From positions 1-45,095 of the forward strand of contig JBCBST010000010.1 of assembly GCA_039819115.1 (NCBI GenBank): DNA of 45,095 nucleotides, written 5' to 3'. This document shows, piece after piece, positions 22,186-29,880 of this stretch. The notes beneath the pieces are model-generated. The model saw nothing but the letters and a program-made list of their open reading frames with translations. It was not told the origin of the DNA and did no database searches. The translations under genes were made by a program, and so were the position numbers. The first letter of the stretch is position 1; each line of letters starts with the position of its first letter. This DNA comes from JBCBST01 sp039819115 (lineage in GTDB: Bacteria > Bacteroidota > Rhodothermia > Balneolales > Balneolaceae).

Positions 22186-25185
22186 ATGTCTGACCGACCT
22201 ATCCTGGATGTATGCATCATCCTGTGTTTTGTTTGTTTTACTACTCCAGTATACGCCCAGTTTGATCAACAAGCGAAAGATGTTGATTTCACGAACGCAA
22301 AACACGCGTTTGAACTGGGTTTTTTTGAAGAATCGGTTCGTTTGTTTGAGCGATTTCTGAATGGTTATCCCGAACACCGGCTTGCGCCTGATGCCGGATA
22401 CCACCTGGCTCGTGCCCGTTCAGCGGGCGATTCCACCCATATTGAATTTTATTACCGGGATTTTATTCAGCGATACCCTGAATCGGATTACGCCAAAACC
22501 CTGCTGAAAGACCTGGGGCACCGGTTTACCAATAACGGGGAATATGCACAGGCTATAGCGTACTATGAAGAATCCATGACCCAATGGATGGATCAAACCA
22601 CGGCCGCCGAAACGAAATACTGGATTGCAGAGGCCGCCGCTCAAAATACCGATTATCAAGCTTCACGCCTGTACTTCCTGGAACTGGCCGACGAGTATCC
22701 TGAGTCGGAGTGGGCACCACGAGCGCTATATGCCCGGGGTCGTTTGTACCTAACCGAGGGCCAATATGAGGAATCTACCCAGGCATTTGAGTTATTACGC
22801 GAGCGCTACCCCAACGATCCGGTAACCCGTCGGGTAGGTACCGCTCTTGGTGAGTCGTACTACCAGCAGGCAAGGTATCCCGAAGCGATAGAAGCCCTGC
22901 GTAAGGCCATGCTGTATCTTGATGACGAATCTAAAATTAAGGCCTTATTCCTCCAGGCCGAAAGCTATAACTACCTCGGCAACTATAATGAAGCTTCCAA
23001 AGCATATCTGCAGTATATCAATTTAACTAAAGGTACTCTGCGTGAACGTCCGGCGCGATATGGATTGGGTTGGTTGTATCACCGTCAGCAGATTTACCAC
23101 TGGGCAGCAGATGAATTTTCCCGGGCCTCCGAAGGGGATGATATCATGGCTCGTAAAGCCTTGTATTACAAAGCGGTGAACGAAAAACTGAGCAGTAACT
23201 ACGAACGGTCGATGGAAACATTCCGGAGATTCGGAGAGCGTTATAAAACCGGTCAATGGGTTGAAATAGCCTATTATGAATGGGCTATAGCGGCATTTGA
23301 AAATGCAAATTACGATGAAGCCATTGAAGTGCTCGTTGATTTAGTGCGGAACGAGAAAGACTTAAATGACCCTGGAAAGATCTATACCTTTTTAGGAGAA
23401 GTCTTTTATGCCAATGCAGAATACACCAGCGCAACCCAGGCCTTTGAACAGGCAGAAAAAGTAGCATCTATCGACCCGGAATTACGACGGCAGGCCCGAT
23501 TCCAGAAAGCCTGGATACAGTTTAGAAACCAGGCCTATGAACAAGCTCAACCCCTCTTTGAGTCGGTATATGCCGAAGATGCCACCTCTGATCTGGGAGC
23601 GGAAGCTTTATTCTGGAGTGCGGATAGCTATTATAAATTGAACCGGTTTTCTGAAGCCGCTCAACGGTTTAACCTTTTTGCAGAGCGTTACCCCGAAAAT
23701 GAGTTAATTGGAGCGGCACGTTACTCTCTGGGCTGGAGTTATTTCAAAACGGGTAATTTTGAAGCTGCTGTTGGCCCGCTGGAGGCTTTTCTGGAAGAAT
23801 ACAATCCGCCTCCCATTGCCTTATTTCCATATGATACTGACACTCAACTACGTATTGGTGATGCCTATTATGCAATGGGCGATTACCGTAAATCCATTCA
23901 GTTTTATACAAAAGCTATTGGTGCAGAACCTGGGGGAGACTATGCGATGTTTCAGGTAGCCAATAGTTATTACAGGGCAAACCGCACGTTTGAGGCCGTC
24001 ACCAATTTCAGGAAATTACTACGCATTTACCCGTTTAGCCGTCTCCGGGAACAGGCCCAGTACAATATTGCTTATATCTACCTGAATACCGCCAACTATA
24101 CCCAGGCTATTGAAGAATTCCAGACCGTTATTAACAAGTATCCCGGAACCAGTTGGGCGGCGCGTGCTCAATACAATATCGGTGATGCTTTTTACAATGC
24201 AGGTGAGTACGAAAGAGCCATAGACTCTTATAAAAAAGTGCTGGCCACCTACCCAAGAAGCAGTTATGTAATTGAGGCCGTAAATGGCATTCAATATGCT
24301 CAGCTCTCTGCGGGTAGGGCAGATAGCAGTTCGTATGTGCTCGAAGAGTTTTTGTCGGATAACCCTCAAAGCAGAACAGCTGATCGACTCCGGTTTCGAC
24401 AGGCAGAAAACATCCTCCAATCCGGCGACTATGAGGGAGCAGTGAAAGAATTCCGCCAATATCTTCGTATCACTAATTCAGATAATCTGGTACCGGATGC
24501 CTATACGAATCTGGGAGATGCGTATCGTGAATTAGGGCAAATGGATAACGCTATTTCAGCTTTCCAAACCATTGTGGATGAATTCCCGGAGGATGATCGT
24601 ACCCCTTCTGCATTGGAGTCCTTAGGCCGGCTTTCCTTTCAAAAAGGGGAGTTCGAAGCTTCACACCGATATTACCAGCAGCTCTCAGAACGAGCGGCCC
24701 GGTACAAACAAGGAGCATTTATAGGCATGGGAAATGCAAGCCTGGCTCAGGACAAACTGGATGAGGCAAAAACAGAATACAATTCAGCGCTTGGCTTAAA
24801 TCCCAACAACGATGCAGCAAAAGTTGGGATAAGCAAAATCCAAATCCGTCAGCAGGAATACGAAGCAGCCCGTTTACAGCTTGCTCCGATTGCAGATCGG
24901 AATACCACCGAAATCGGAGCAGAAGCCCAGTTCCTTCTTGGAAGAATAGAACAGAATCAGCAAAGATTTGAAGAGGCGGTTACTGCATATGCCAAAGTGA
25001 AAATACTGTTCGAGGCATTTGATGACTGGGTATCCAACGCATTATTTCAAACGGCAGAATGTCAGATTCGACTTGGCCAGAGGGGAGACGCCCTTGCGAC
25101 GTTACGTTCTATTGTGGAAAGTTACCCAGGCACCGAATCGGCCGAACGAGCCCAACAACTTATCGAACAAACCAGCGATTCATGA
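22186..25185 (+). CDS. Large exported TPR-repeat protein
   Basis: The 999-aa protein begins with a signal peptide (cleavage likely after VYA, residue 24). The rest is made of tetratricopeptide-like repeats with the typical spacing of G-Y/A-F-A-P residues. Repeats include YEEALEAF-like units such as FEESVRLFERFLNGYPEHRL and YPEAIEALRKAMLYLDD, at least 15 of them. The pattern of repeats resembles YbgF/BamD-type envelope scaffolds and Bacteroidota TPR proteins, which may bind proteins at the periplasmic face. The ATG of aroA overlaps its TGA (ATGA). The exact start is not certain; the chosen ATG gives a good signal peptide. Confidence 0.9.
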   Translation: MSDRPILDVCIILCFVCFTTPVYAQFDQQAKDVDFTNAKHAFELGFFEESVRLFERFLNGYPEHRLAPDAGYHLARARSAGDSTHIEFYYRDFIQRYPESDYAKTLLKDLGHRFTNNGEYAQAIAYYEESMTQWMDQTTAAETKYWIAEAAAQNTDYQASRLYFLELADEYPESEWAPRALYARGRLYLTEGQYEESTQAFELLRERYPNDPVTRRVGTALGESYYQQARYPEAIEALRKAMLYLDDESKIKALFLQAESYNYLGNYNEASKAYLQYINLTKGTLRERPARYGLGWLYHRQQIYHWAADEFSRASEGDDIMARKALYYKAVNEKLSSNYERSMETFRRFGERYKTGQWVEIAYYEWAIAAFENANYDEAIEVLVDLVRNEKDLNDPGKIYTFLGEVFYANAEYTSATQAFEQAEKVASIDPELRRQARFQKAWIQFRNQAYEQAQPLFESVYAEDATSDLGAEALFWSADSYYKLNRFSEAAQRFNLFAERYPENELIGAARYSLGWSYFKTGNFEAAVGPLEAFLEEYNPPPIALFPYDTDTQLRIGDAYYAMGDYRKSIQFYTKAIGAEPGGDYAMFQVANSYYRANRTFEAVTNFRKLLRIYPFSRLREQAQYNIAYIYLNTANYTQAIEEFQTVINKYPGTSWAARAQYNIGDAFYNAGEYERAIDSYKKVLATYPRSSYVIEAVNGIQYAQLSAGRADSSSYVLEEFLSDNPQSRTADRLRFRQAENILQSGDYEGAVKEFRQYLRITNSDNLVPDAYTNLGDAYRELGQMDNAISAFQTIVDEFPEDDRTPSALESLGRLSFQKGEFEASHRYYQQLSERAARYKQGAFIGMGNASLAQDKLDEAKTEYNSALGLNPNNDAAKVGISKIQIRQQEYEAARLQLAPIADRNTTEIGAEAQFLLGRIEQNQQRFEEAVTAYAKVKILFEAFDDWVSNALFQTAECQIRLGQRGDALATLRSIVESYPGTESAERAQQLIEQTSDS

Positions 25186-26468
25186 ATCATACGGTAGCCG
25201 GTAGCCCTCAGCTCCGGGGAAGTATCACTCCGCCACCCGATAAATCTATTGCCCAGCGCTCAGCTATTTTCGGGCTCTTACATGAAGGTACTTCCGTTAT
25301 AAAGAACTATTCACCGGCGCAGGATCCTCAAAGTGCGCTGAAAGGGGTACAGCAATTAGGTGCCAGGGTCGAAGAGATAAACGGTGAGCTGAGATTGACC
25401 GGAGTTGGGAGAAACAAACTGATCACTCCTCTTCAGGAGTTGGATTGCGGGAATTCCGGCACGGCAATGCGACTCCTCTCGGGCGTAATTGCAGGGTCGG
25501 GCTTATCGGTTCGGTTAGTGGGCGATGCCTCGCTGACAGGGCGCACCATGAAACGGATTATTGATCCATTAGAGGCTATGGGGGCTCATATTTTAGCCAG
25601 GAACAGTACGCATCCACCGCTACACATCGACGGAGCCAGACGTGTACAGGCCGTACGTATTGAATTACCCATACCCAGTGCCCAGTTAAAATCATGTATC
25701 CTGCTTGCCGGATTATTTGGAGAAGAACCAACCACCGTACTTGAGCCGGTTCCAAGCCGAGATCACACCGAACGCTTACTTCAACTTTCTATTTCTGAGG
25801 AAGGTGGAATTCGGGCCATTCAGTCTTCCCGGGAAGATGGGATTCCAGCCCAGTCATACACCATACCATCCGATTTTTCGGCTGCTGCATTTTGGCTGGT
25901 AGCAGGCTCCATTCATCCTGATGCAGAGCTGTTGCTTCCGGGTACCGGCCTTAATCCAACCCGTTCTGCTTTGCTCACCGTCTTAAAAGAAATGGGAGCA
26001 GATATCACCATTGAAAACGAACAATTGGAGGGAGCTGAACCGGTAGGAGATTTATATGTACGTTCTTCAGCTCTCAAAGGAATTGAAATTCCGGAATCCA
26101 TCATACCAAACTGTATTGATGAATTACCCATCATTTCGGTAGCTGCCTGTTTTGCGGAAGGAAGTACCGTCATTCGCGGAGCTGGCGAGCTACGGCATAA
26201 GGAAACCGATCGCATTATGGCCATTGCACATTTGTTGAATGCAGCAGGGGTCAGATTCGAAGAATTTGACGACGGATTAATCATACATGGCGATCCGGAG
26301 TTCAGCTTCCATTCCGCCACGTTCCAGAGTTTTCATGACCACCGAATTGCCATGGCGGCGGCGGTACTATCTCTGATGGGTAAAAAGGAGAGCACCATTC
26401 GTGATGCCGAAAGTGCGGCAGTGAGTTATCCCGGTTTTTGGGAGGACTTAAAAGGAATCAGTCACTAA
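25182..26468 (+). CDS. aroA: 3-phosphoshikimate 1-carboxyvinyltransferase (EPSP synthase)
   Basis: The 428-aa enzyme joins PEP to shikimate-3-phosphate in aromatic amino-acid synthesis. Visible motifs: GSITPPPDKSIAQRSAIF at the N-terminus with the substrate-binding Lys-Ser, DCGNSGTAMRLLSGVIAG, LTGRTMKRIIDPLEAMG, DFSAAAFWLVAG, RHKETDRI and FHDHRIAMAAA. I chose the ATG at 25182, which overlaps the TGA of the TPR gene; the reading frame is open further upstream to 25059, but that extra part is antisense-free overlap within the TPR coding sequence and is not homologous to AroA. The gene ends the operon that begins with the BatA gene. It is followed by a 128-nt region that carries the hsp20 promoter. 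Confidence 0.96.
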   Translation: MNHTVAGSPQLRGSITPPPDKSIAQRSAIFGLLHEGTSVIKNYSPAQDPQSALKGVQQLGARVEEINGELRLTGVGRNKLITPLQELDCGNSGTAMRLLSGVIAGSGLSVRLVGDASLTGRTMKRIIDPLEAMGAHILARNSTHPPLHIDGARRVQAVRIELPIPSAQLKSCILLAGLFGEEPTTVLEPVPSRDHTERLLQLSISEEGGIRAIQSSREDGIPAQSYTIPSDFSAAAFWLVAGSIHPDAELLLPGTGLNPTRSALLTVLKEMGADITIENEQLEGAEPVGDLYVRSSALKGIEIPESIIPNCIDELPIISVAACFAEGSTVIRGAGELRHKETDRIMAIAHLLNAAGVRFEEFDDGLIIHGDPEFSFHSATFQSFHDHRIAMAAAVLSLMGKKESTIRDAESAAVSYPGFWEDLKGISH

Positions 26469-26521
26469 GGGTTCGTACCGTTCATCCGGATTACGCCAGG
26501 GCAGGTGTCAATACGTCAGTC

Positions 26522-26547
26522 TGCCAGCTAGCTTATACAAACTGGCA
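26522..26547. repeat. Inverted repeat in the hsp20 promoter region
   Basis: Arms TGCCAG (26522-26527) and CTGGCA (26542-26547) flank a 14-nt spacer containing an AGCTAGCTTATAC segment. The right arm overlaps the -24 element of the sigma-54 promoter candidate at 26543. The repeat may therefore be a chance result of the TGGCA motif, or a regulator site overlapping the promoter. Confidence 0.4.
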
Positions 26548-26558
26548 CCATGCTTGCT
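26543..26558 (+). promoter_or_regulatory. Near-consensus sigma-54 (-24/-12) promoter candidate for hsp20-dnaK
   Basis: TGGCACCATGCTTGCT matches the sigma-54 consensus TGGCACr-N4-TTGCw except at the weakly conserved purine. The key GG (26544-26545) and GC (26556-26557) are exactly 12 nt apart, as required. Transcription would start near 26569, about 28 nt before the hsp20 ATG. No CIRCE element was seen. Use of this promoter requires an rpoN gene and an AAA+ activator elsewhere in the genome. Confidence 0.55.
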
Positions 26559-26596
26559 TCCCAAGTTATGAACTTTAAGAAGCCAGAGGTAGAACC

Positions 26597-27031
26597 ATGG
26601 GCGACTTTACCGAATTTGGAATCGAAATTGAACGGCATCTCACCAAACTGGGGAAGGACATCCAGCAGTTTGTGGAAAAAGTAGTGCCCCTTACCAACGA
26701 AGACAAAGATTTTGCTCCCGATTGTGATATCGTGGAAAGCGAAGAAGCGTTCAAGATCATGATTGATCTACCCGGACTTTCAAAAAAAGAAATTGGTATC
26801 TCTCTTAAAGACCACGTGCTCACTGTAAAAGGAGAGCGCGAAATCGTATTGGGAGAGTCAGAGGAATTCAAGCGACAGGAACGCAAGCGTGGAGCATTTG
26901 CACGTGCGTTTGCCATTCCGGAGCATGTGAATACTGCTGAAATTCAAGCCAACTTTCGAAATGGTGTACTCACCGTTTCCATGCCAAAATCGGAGGCATT
27001 GAAGGACACACAGTCCATCCCGGTTAACTAA
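26597..27031 (+). CDS. Small heat-shock protein, Hsp20/alpha-crystallin family
   Basis: The 144-aa ATP-independent holdase has a short N-terminal region, an alpha-crystallin domain (about 37-135) with DCDIVESEEAFKIMIDLPG, VLTVKGERE and the conserved NGVLTVSMPK near its end, and a C-terminal IPV (I-x-I/V type) motif for oligomer assembly. It binds unfolding proteins and passes them to DnaK. It is the first gene of a two-gene chaperone unit with dnaK, 38 nt downstream. The ATG choice is supported by the length and by the upstream AGGTAGAACC context. Confidence 0.96.
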   Translation: MGDFTEFGIEIERHLTKLGKDIQQFVEKVVPLTNEDKDFAPDCDIVESEEAFKIMIDLPGLSKKEIGISLKDHVLTVKGEREIVLGESEEFKRQERKRGAFARAFAIPEHVNTAEIQANFRNGVLTVSMPKSEALKDTQSIPVN

Positions 27032-27069
27032 TTCATAACCATATAAAAGACTAAAACTGATTCAGACCA

Positions 27070-29010
27070 ATGGGAAAGATTATTGGAATTGACTTAGGAA
27101 CTACCAACTCATGCGTATCTGTAATGGAAGGCGCAGAGCCGGTTGTAATTCAAAATGCGGAAGGTGGGCGTACCACTCCATCGGTAGTTGCCTTCACCAA
27201 AGACGGCGAACGACTGGTGGGAGCTCCGGCCAAGCGTCAGGCTATTACCAACCCGGATAAGACCGTGGCTTCTGTGAAACGGTTTATGGGCCGTATGTTC
27301 AATGAAGTAGAAGGCGAAACAAAACAGGTAGCCTATAAAGTAGTAAAGGGTGATGACGGTACGGCCCGTGTTGAGATTGACGATCGTAAATACGCTCCAC
27401 AGGAAATATCAGCGATGGTACTTCAAAAAATGAAGCAAACAGCTGAAGAGTACCTCGGCGAGAAAGTAACCGATGCCGTAGTAACGGTTCCTGCTTACTT
27501 CAACGACGCTCAGCGAAAAGCCACGCAGGAAGCTGGAAAAATCGCTGGTTTAGAAGTAAAACGAATTATTAACGAGCCAACCGCCGCAGCACTGGCTTAC
27601 GGGTTGGATAAAAAAGATACCGATCAGACGATAGCGGTATACGACTTAGGTGGCGGTACGTTTGATGTGTCTATTCTCGAACTGGGCGACGGCGTATTTG
27701 AAGTGAAGTCAACCAATGGGGATACCCATTTAGGTGGTGATGACTTCGATCAGCGAATCATTGATTTCCTTGCTGATGAGTTCAAAGTAGCTGAAGGTAT
27801 TGACCTGCGCAACGATCCCATGGCCATGCAGCGGCTGAAAGATGCTGCTGAAAAAGCAAAAATCGAACTGTCCAGTTCTCAGAAAACCAATGTAAATCTG
27901 CCCTTCATCACGGCTACTCAGGACGGTCCCAAGCATTTGAATGTGGATCTTAGCCGTGCACGGTTTGAGCAGCTGGTTGATGACCTGGTAAAACGGTCGA
28001 TCACCCCATGCGAAAAAGCATTGAAGGATGCCGGGTTGAGCAAAAGTGAAATTGACCAGGTAATTCTTGTGGGTGGGTCAACGCGTATTCCACGTATTCA
28101 GGAAGCCGTAAAAGAGTTTTTCGGCAAAGACCCCAGCAAAGGCGTTAACCCGGATGAAGTTGTAGCTGTCGGAGCGGCTATCCAGGGTGGGGTACTTTCC
28201 GGTGATGTGGAAGACGTCGTATTGTTAGACGTTACTCCTCTTACCTTGGGCATCGAGACGCTTGGCGGAGTAATGACCCCGCTTATTGAATCGAACAGCA
28301 CCATACCAACATCAAAATCACAGGTGTTCTCTACTGCTGCTGACAATCAGGGTAGTGTGGAAATTCATGTATTGCAAGGTGAGCGTGCACAGGCTGCCAA
28401 CAACCGTACCTTAGGCCGGTTCCACCTCGATGGAATTCCACCGGCACCCCGGGGTATTCCTCAAATTGAAGTAACCTTTGATCTGGATGCTAATGGTGTG
28501 CTAAACATTGTTGCAAAAGATAAAGGCACTGGAAAAGAGCAAAGCATTCGTATTGAATCTTCATCTGGTTTAAGCGACGAGGAAATCGAAAAAATGAAAC
28601 AGGCCGCTAAAGATCATGAAGAAGAGGACAAAAAACTTCGTGAGAAAGTTGAGAAACTGAACCAGGCGGATGGATTGATTTTCTCTACCCGTAAACAGCT
28701 CGAAGAGTATGGCGACAAGATTTCGGAAGGCAATAAAACCGCCATCGAAGAAGCATTAACCAAACTGGAAGAAGCTCATAAAGCGGAAACCCTGGATGAG
28801 CTTGATGAAGCGATCAACGGTGTAAATACGGCTTGGTCGGCTGCATCGCAGGAAATTTATGCAGCATCCCAGCAGGAAGCAGCTGAACAGCAGGCGACTC
28901 AGAGTGCTGAGCAGGCCGAAACATCATCTGAATCCGCGGAAGAATCAACCGATGGGGACGGTGCTGTTGATGCCGACTTTGAGGTAGTTGAAGACGACGA
29001 TAAAAAGTAA
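27070..29010 (+). CDS. dnaK: Molecular chaperone DnaK (Hsp70)
   Basis: The 646-aa Hsp70 has all main elements: IGIDLGTTNSCVSV (phosphate loop 1), VVTVPAYFNDAQRKATQ, INEPTAAALAYG, AVYDLGGGTFDVSIL, VILVGGSTRIP, the DVTPLTLGIETLGG interdomain linker/start of the substrate domain, and a C-terminal acidic tail ending EVVEDDDKK. It folds proteins with DnaJ and GrpE, neither of which is in this window. It lies after hsp20 and ends at an intrinsic terminator, so hsp20-dnaK is a closed heat-shock unit. Confidence 0.99.
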   Translation: MGKIIGIDLGTTNSCVSVMEGAEPVVIQNAEGGRTTPSVVAFTKDGERLVGAPAKRQAITNPDKTVASVKRFMGRMFNEVEGETKQVAYKVVKGDDGTARVEIDDRKYAPQEISAMVLQKMKQTAEEYLGEKVTDAVVTVPAYFNDAQRKATQEAGKIAGLEVKRIINEPTAAALAYGLDKKDTDQTIAVYDLGGGTFDVSILELGDGVFEVKSTNGDTHLGGDDFDQRIIDFLADEFKVAEGIDLRNDPMAMQRLKDAAEKAKIELSSSQKTNVNLPFITATQDGPKHLNVDLSRARFEQLVDDLVKRSITPCEKALKDAGLSKSEIDQVILVGGSTRIPRIQEAVKEFFGKDPSKGVNPDEVVAVGAAIQGGVLSGDVEDVVLLDVTPLTLGIETLGGVMTPLIESNSTIPTSKSQVFSTAADNQGSVEIHVLQGERAQAANNRTLGRFHLDGIPPAPRGIPQIEVTFDLDANGVLNIVAKDKGTGKEQSIRIESSSGLSDEEIEKMKQAAKDHEEEDKKLREKVEKLNQADGLIFSTRKQLEEYGDKISEGNKTAIEEALTKLEEAHKAETLDELDEAINGVNTAWSAASQEIYAASQQEAAEQQATQSAEQAETSSESAEESTDGDGAVDADFEVVEDDDKK

Positions 29011-29040
29011 GTTCTTTCATTACCCGACGATATATTATGC

Positions 29041-29071
29041 AAGCCCTGGAGTTTCTTCAGGGCTTTTTTTT
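29041..29071 (+). terminator. Rho-independent terminator after dnaK
   Basis: An 8-bp stem, AAGCCCTG (29041-29048) with CAGGGCTT (29058-29065), has a 9-nt loop and leads into an unbroken T8 run (29064-29071). It lies 30 nt after the dnaK stop. The remaining 52 nt before the convergent XRE gene hold nothing recognisable. Confidence 0.92.
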
Positions 29072-29123
29072 ATGGGTAATACCCATTCAGAAAAGAGCAG
29101 GGGTATTGCTTGCTGCTGCTTAC

Positions 29124-29444
29124 CTACTCCGCGTCGGTATCGTTTACCTGTTTGAGGGGAGTGTGAGCCGTACTAACTAACCGGGAAATGCCCGCTACAA
29201 CGGGATCGTTACTTTCCCGTTCTGCTAAATAGAAGTAACACCCCATGGCGTCGCATAATTTGAGCAAGTTAGACCCGCTCGGCGTCAGCTTATTTGTTTC
29301 AATAAGTTTGATGGTGGTTTCTGCCAGCTCGGTACGCTCAGCAAGCTGGGCACGGCTCAGCCCAAGCTTCTTTCTTTGAGTACTTAAAAAATGGGCCACC
29401 ATATCGCGTGCTTCGCTGGTAACGTCCCGGTTCATGCTGTTCAT
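29124..29444 (-). CDS. XRE-family HTH transcriptional regulator (paralog A)
   Basis: This 106-aa DNA-binding protein has a helix-turn-helix of the XRE/Cro type: KLGLSRAQLAERTELAETTIKLIETNKLTPSGSNLLKLCDAMGCYF, with QLAERTELAETTIKLIE as the HTH core. It shares its whole plan with the gene 76 nt upstream (29521-29826): an EARD N-terminus, the HTH, then NLLKLC..ALDCYF-like residues and an AERESNDPV / AEKENDTPV segment, so the two are tandem paralogs. There is no ligand domain. Its role is unknown; a short C-terminal tail (STAHTPLKQVNDTDAE) differs from the paralog. It is convergent with dnaK. Confidence 0.88.
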   Translation of the reverse strand: MNSMNRDVTSEARDMVAHFLSTQRKKLGLSRAQLAERTELAETTIKLIETNKLTPSGSNLLKLCDAMGCYFYLAERESNDPVVAGISRLVSTAHTPLKQVNDTDAE

Positions 29445-29476
29445 GTGGTTATGATATCTGTCTTGTATGGATAATT

Positions 29477-29512
29477 GCCTGAGTGATCGTAGCTAACTAA
29501 CATGACTCAGGC
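29477..29512. repeat. Inverted repeat GCCTGAGT-N20-ACTCAGGC between the two XRE genes
   Basis: Exact 8-bp arms lie at 29477-29484 and 29505-29512, in the 76-nt gap between the tandem XRE genes. The right arm extends to TGACTCAG (29503-29510), whose reverse complement CTGAGTCA occurs again at 29865-29872, upstream of the other XRE gene. No T-run follows on the - strand, so an operator is more likely than a terminator. Confidence 0.5.
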
Positions 29513-29520
29513 TAATCGAA

Positions 29521-29826
29521 TTACCCGGTTTTTTTCTGCCGTTTTTGGATGGCAATAAACAAATCGTCTGTGGCTACAAGTACGGGGGTGTCGTTTTCTT
29601 TTTCGGCAAAGAAAAAATAACAATCGAGTGCGTAGCAGATCTTGAGCAGGTTATCTGCCTGGGCAATATATTTCTCAGATTCAATGCGTTGAAGGGTACG
29701 GGTAGATACACCTGCCCGTTTGGCAAGCTGAATCTGAGTCAGCTTCATATTCTTTCTGCGTTGAATAATGAAATCAACGATGCTATCACGTGCTTCGTCA
29801 ATAGCTTCCTGGTTAATCATGTACAT
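29521..29826 (-). CDS. XRE-family HTH transcriptional regulator (paralog B)
   Basis: The 101-aa protein has an XRE HTH core (QLAKRAGVSTRTLQRIESEK, then NLLKICYALDCYFFFAEKEN). It begins MYMINQEAIDEARDSIVDFI and is a paralog of the adjacent gene at 29124-29444; the pair shares the EARD start, the HTH, and the CYF..AE.E segment. The first two codons (MYM) allow a start at M1 or M3. A perfect 12-bp palindrome (29833-29844) sits 6 nt upstream of the start, and a CTGAGTCA site lies 39-46 nt upstream, which suggests autoregulation. The target genes are not known. Confidence 0.88.
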   Translation of the reverse strand: MYMINQEAIDEARDSIVDFIIQRRKNMKLTQIQLAKRAGVSTRTLQRIESEKYIAQADNLLKICYALDCYFFFAEKENDTPVLVATDDLFIAIQKRQKKTG

Positions 29827-29832
29827 CCTTTA

Positions 29833-29872
29833 ATTTGATCAAATCTGAATTTCCGCGAAAAAGTCTGAGTCA
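29833..29872. promoter_or_regulatory. Candidate operators upstream of XRE paralog B
   Basis: ATTTGATCAAAT (29833-29844) is a perfect 12-bp palindrome ending 6 nt upstream of the paralog B start codon. CTGAGTCA (29865-29872) is the 8-mer that also appears, inverted, in the intergenic repeat upstream of paralog A. Both fall where a repressor would block transcription. A clear promoter is not visible. Confidence 0.4.
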
Positions 29873-29880
29873 CCTAAGTA

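Noticed and set aside
24019..24459. 146-codon open frame opposite the TPR gene
   Set aside because: It overlaps the repeat-coding sequence fully, has no family motif and no sensible start context.
25059..25181. N-terminal extension of the aroA reading frame into the TPR gene
   Set aside because: The extra 41 codons lie inside the TPR coding sequence, show no AroA similarity, and the ATG at 25182 gives the usual ATGA overlap and a normal AroA N-terminus.
26469..26596. CIRCE element (TTAGCACTC-N9-GAGTGCTAA) before hsp20
   Set aside because: I looked for it and no such inverted repeat is present, so HrcA control is not supported.
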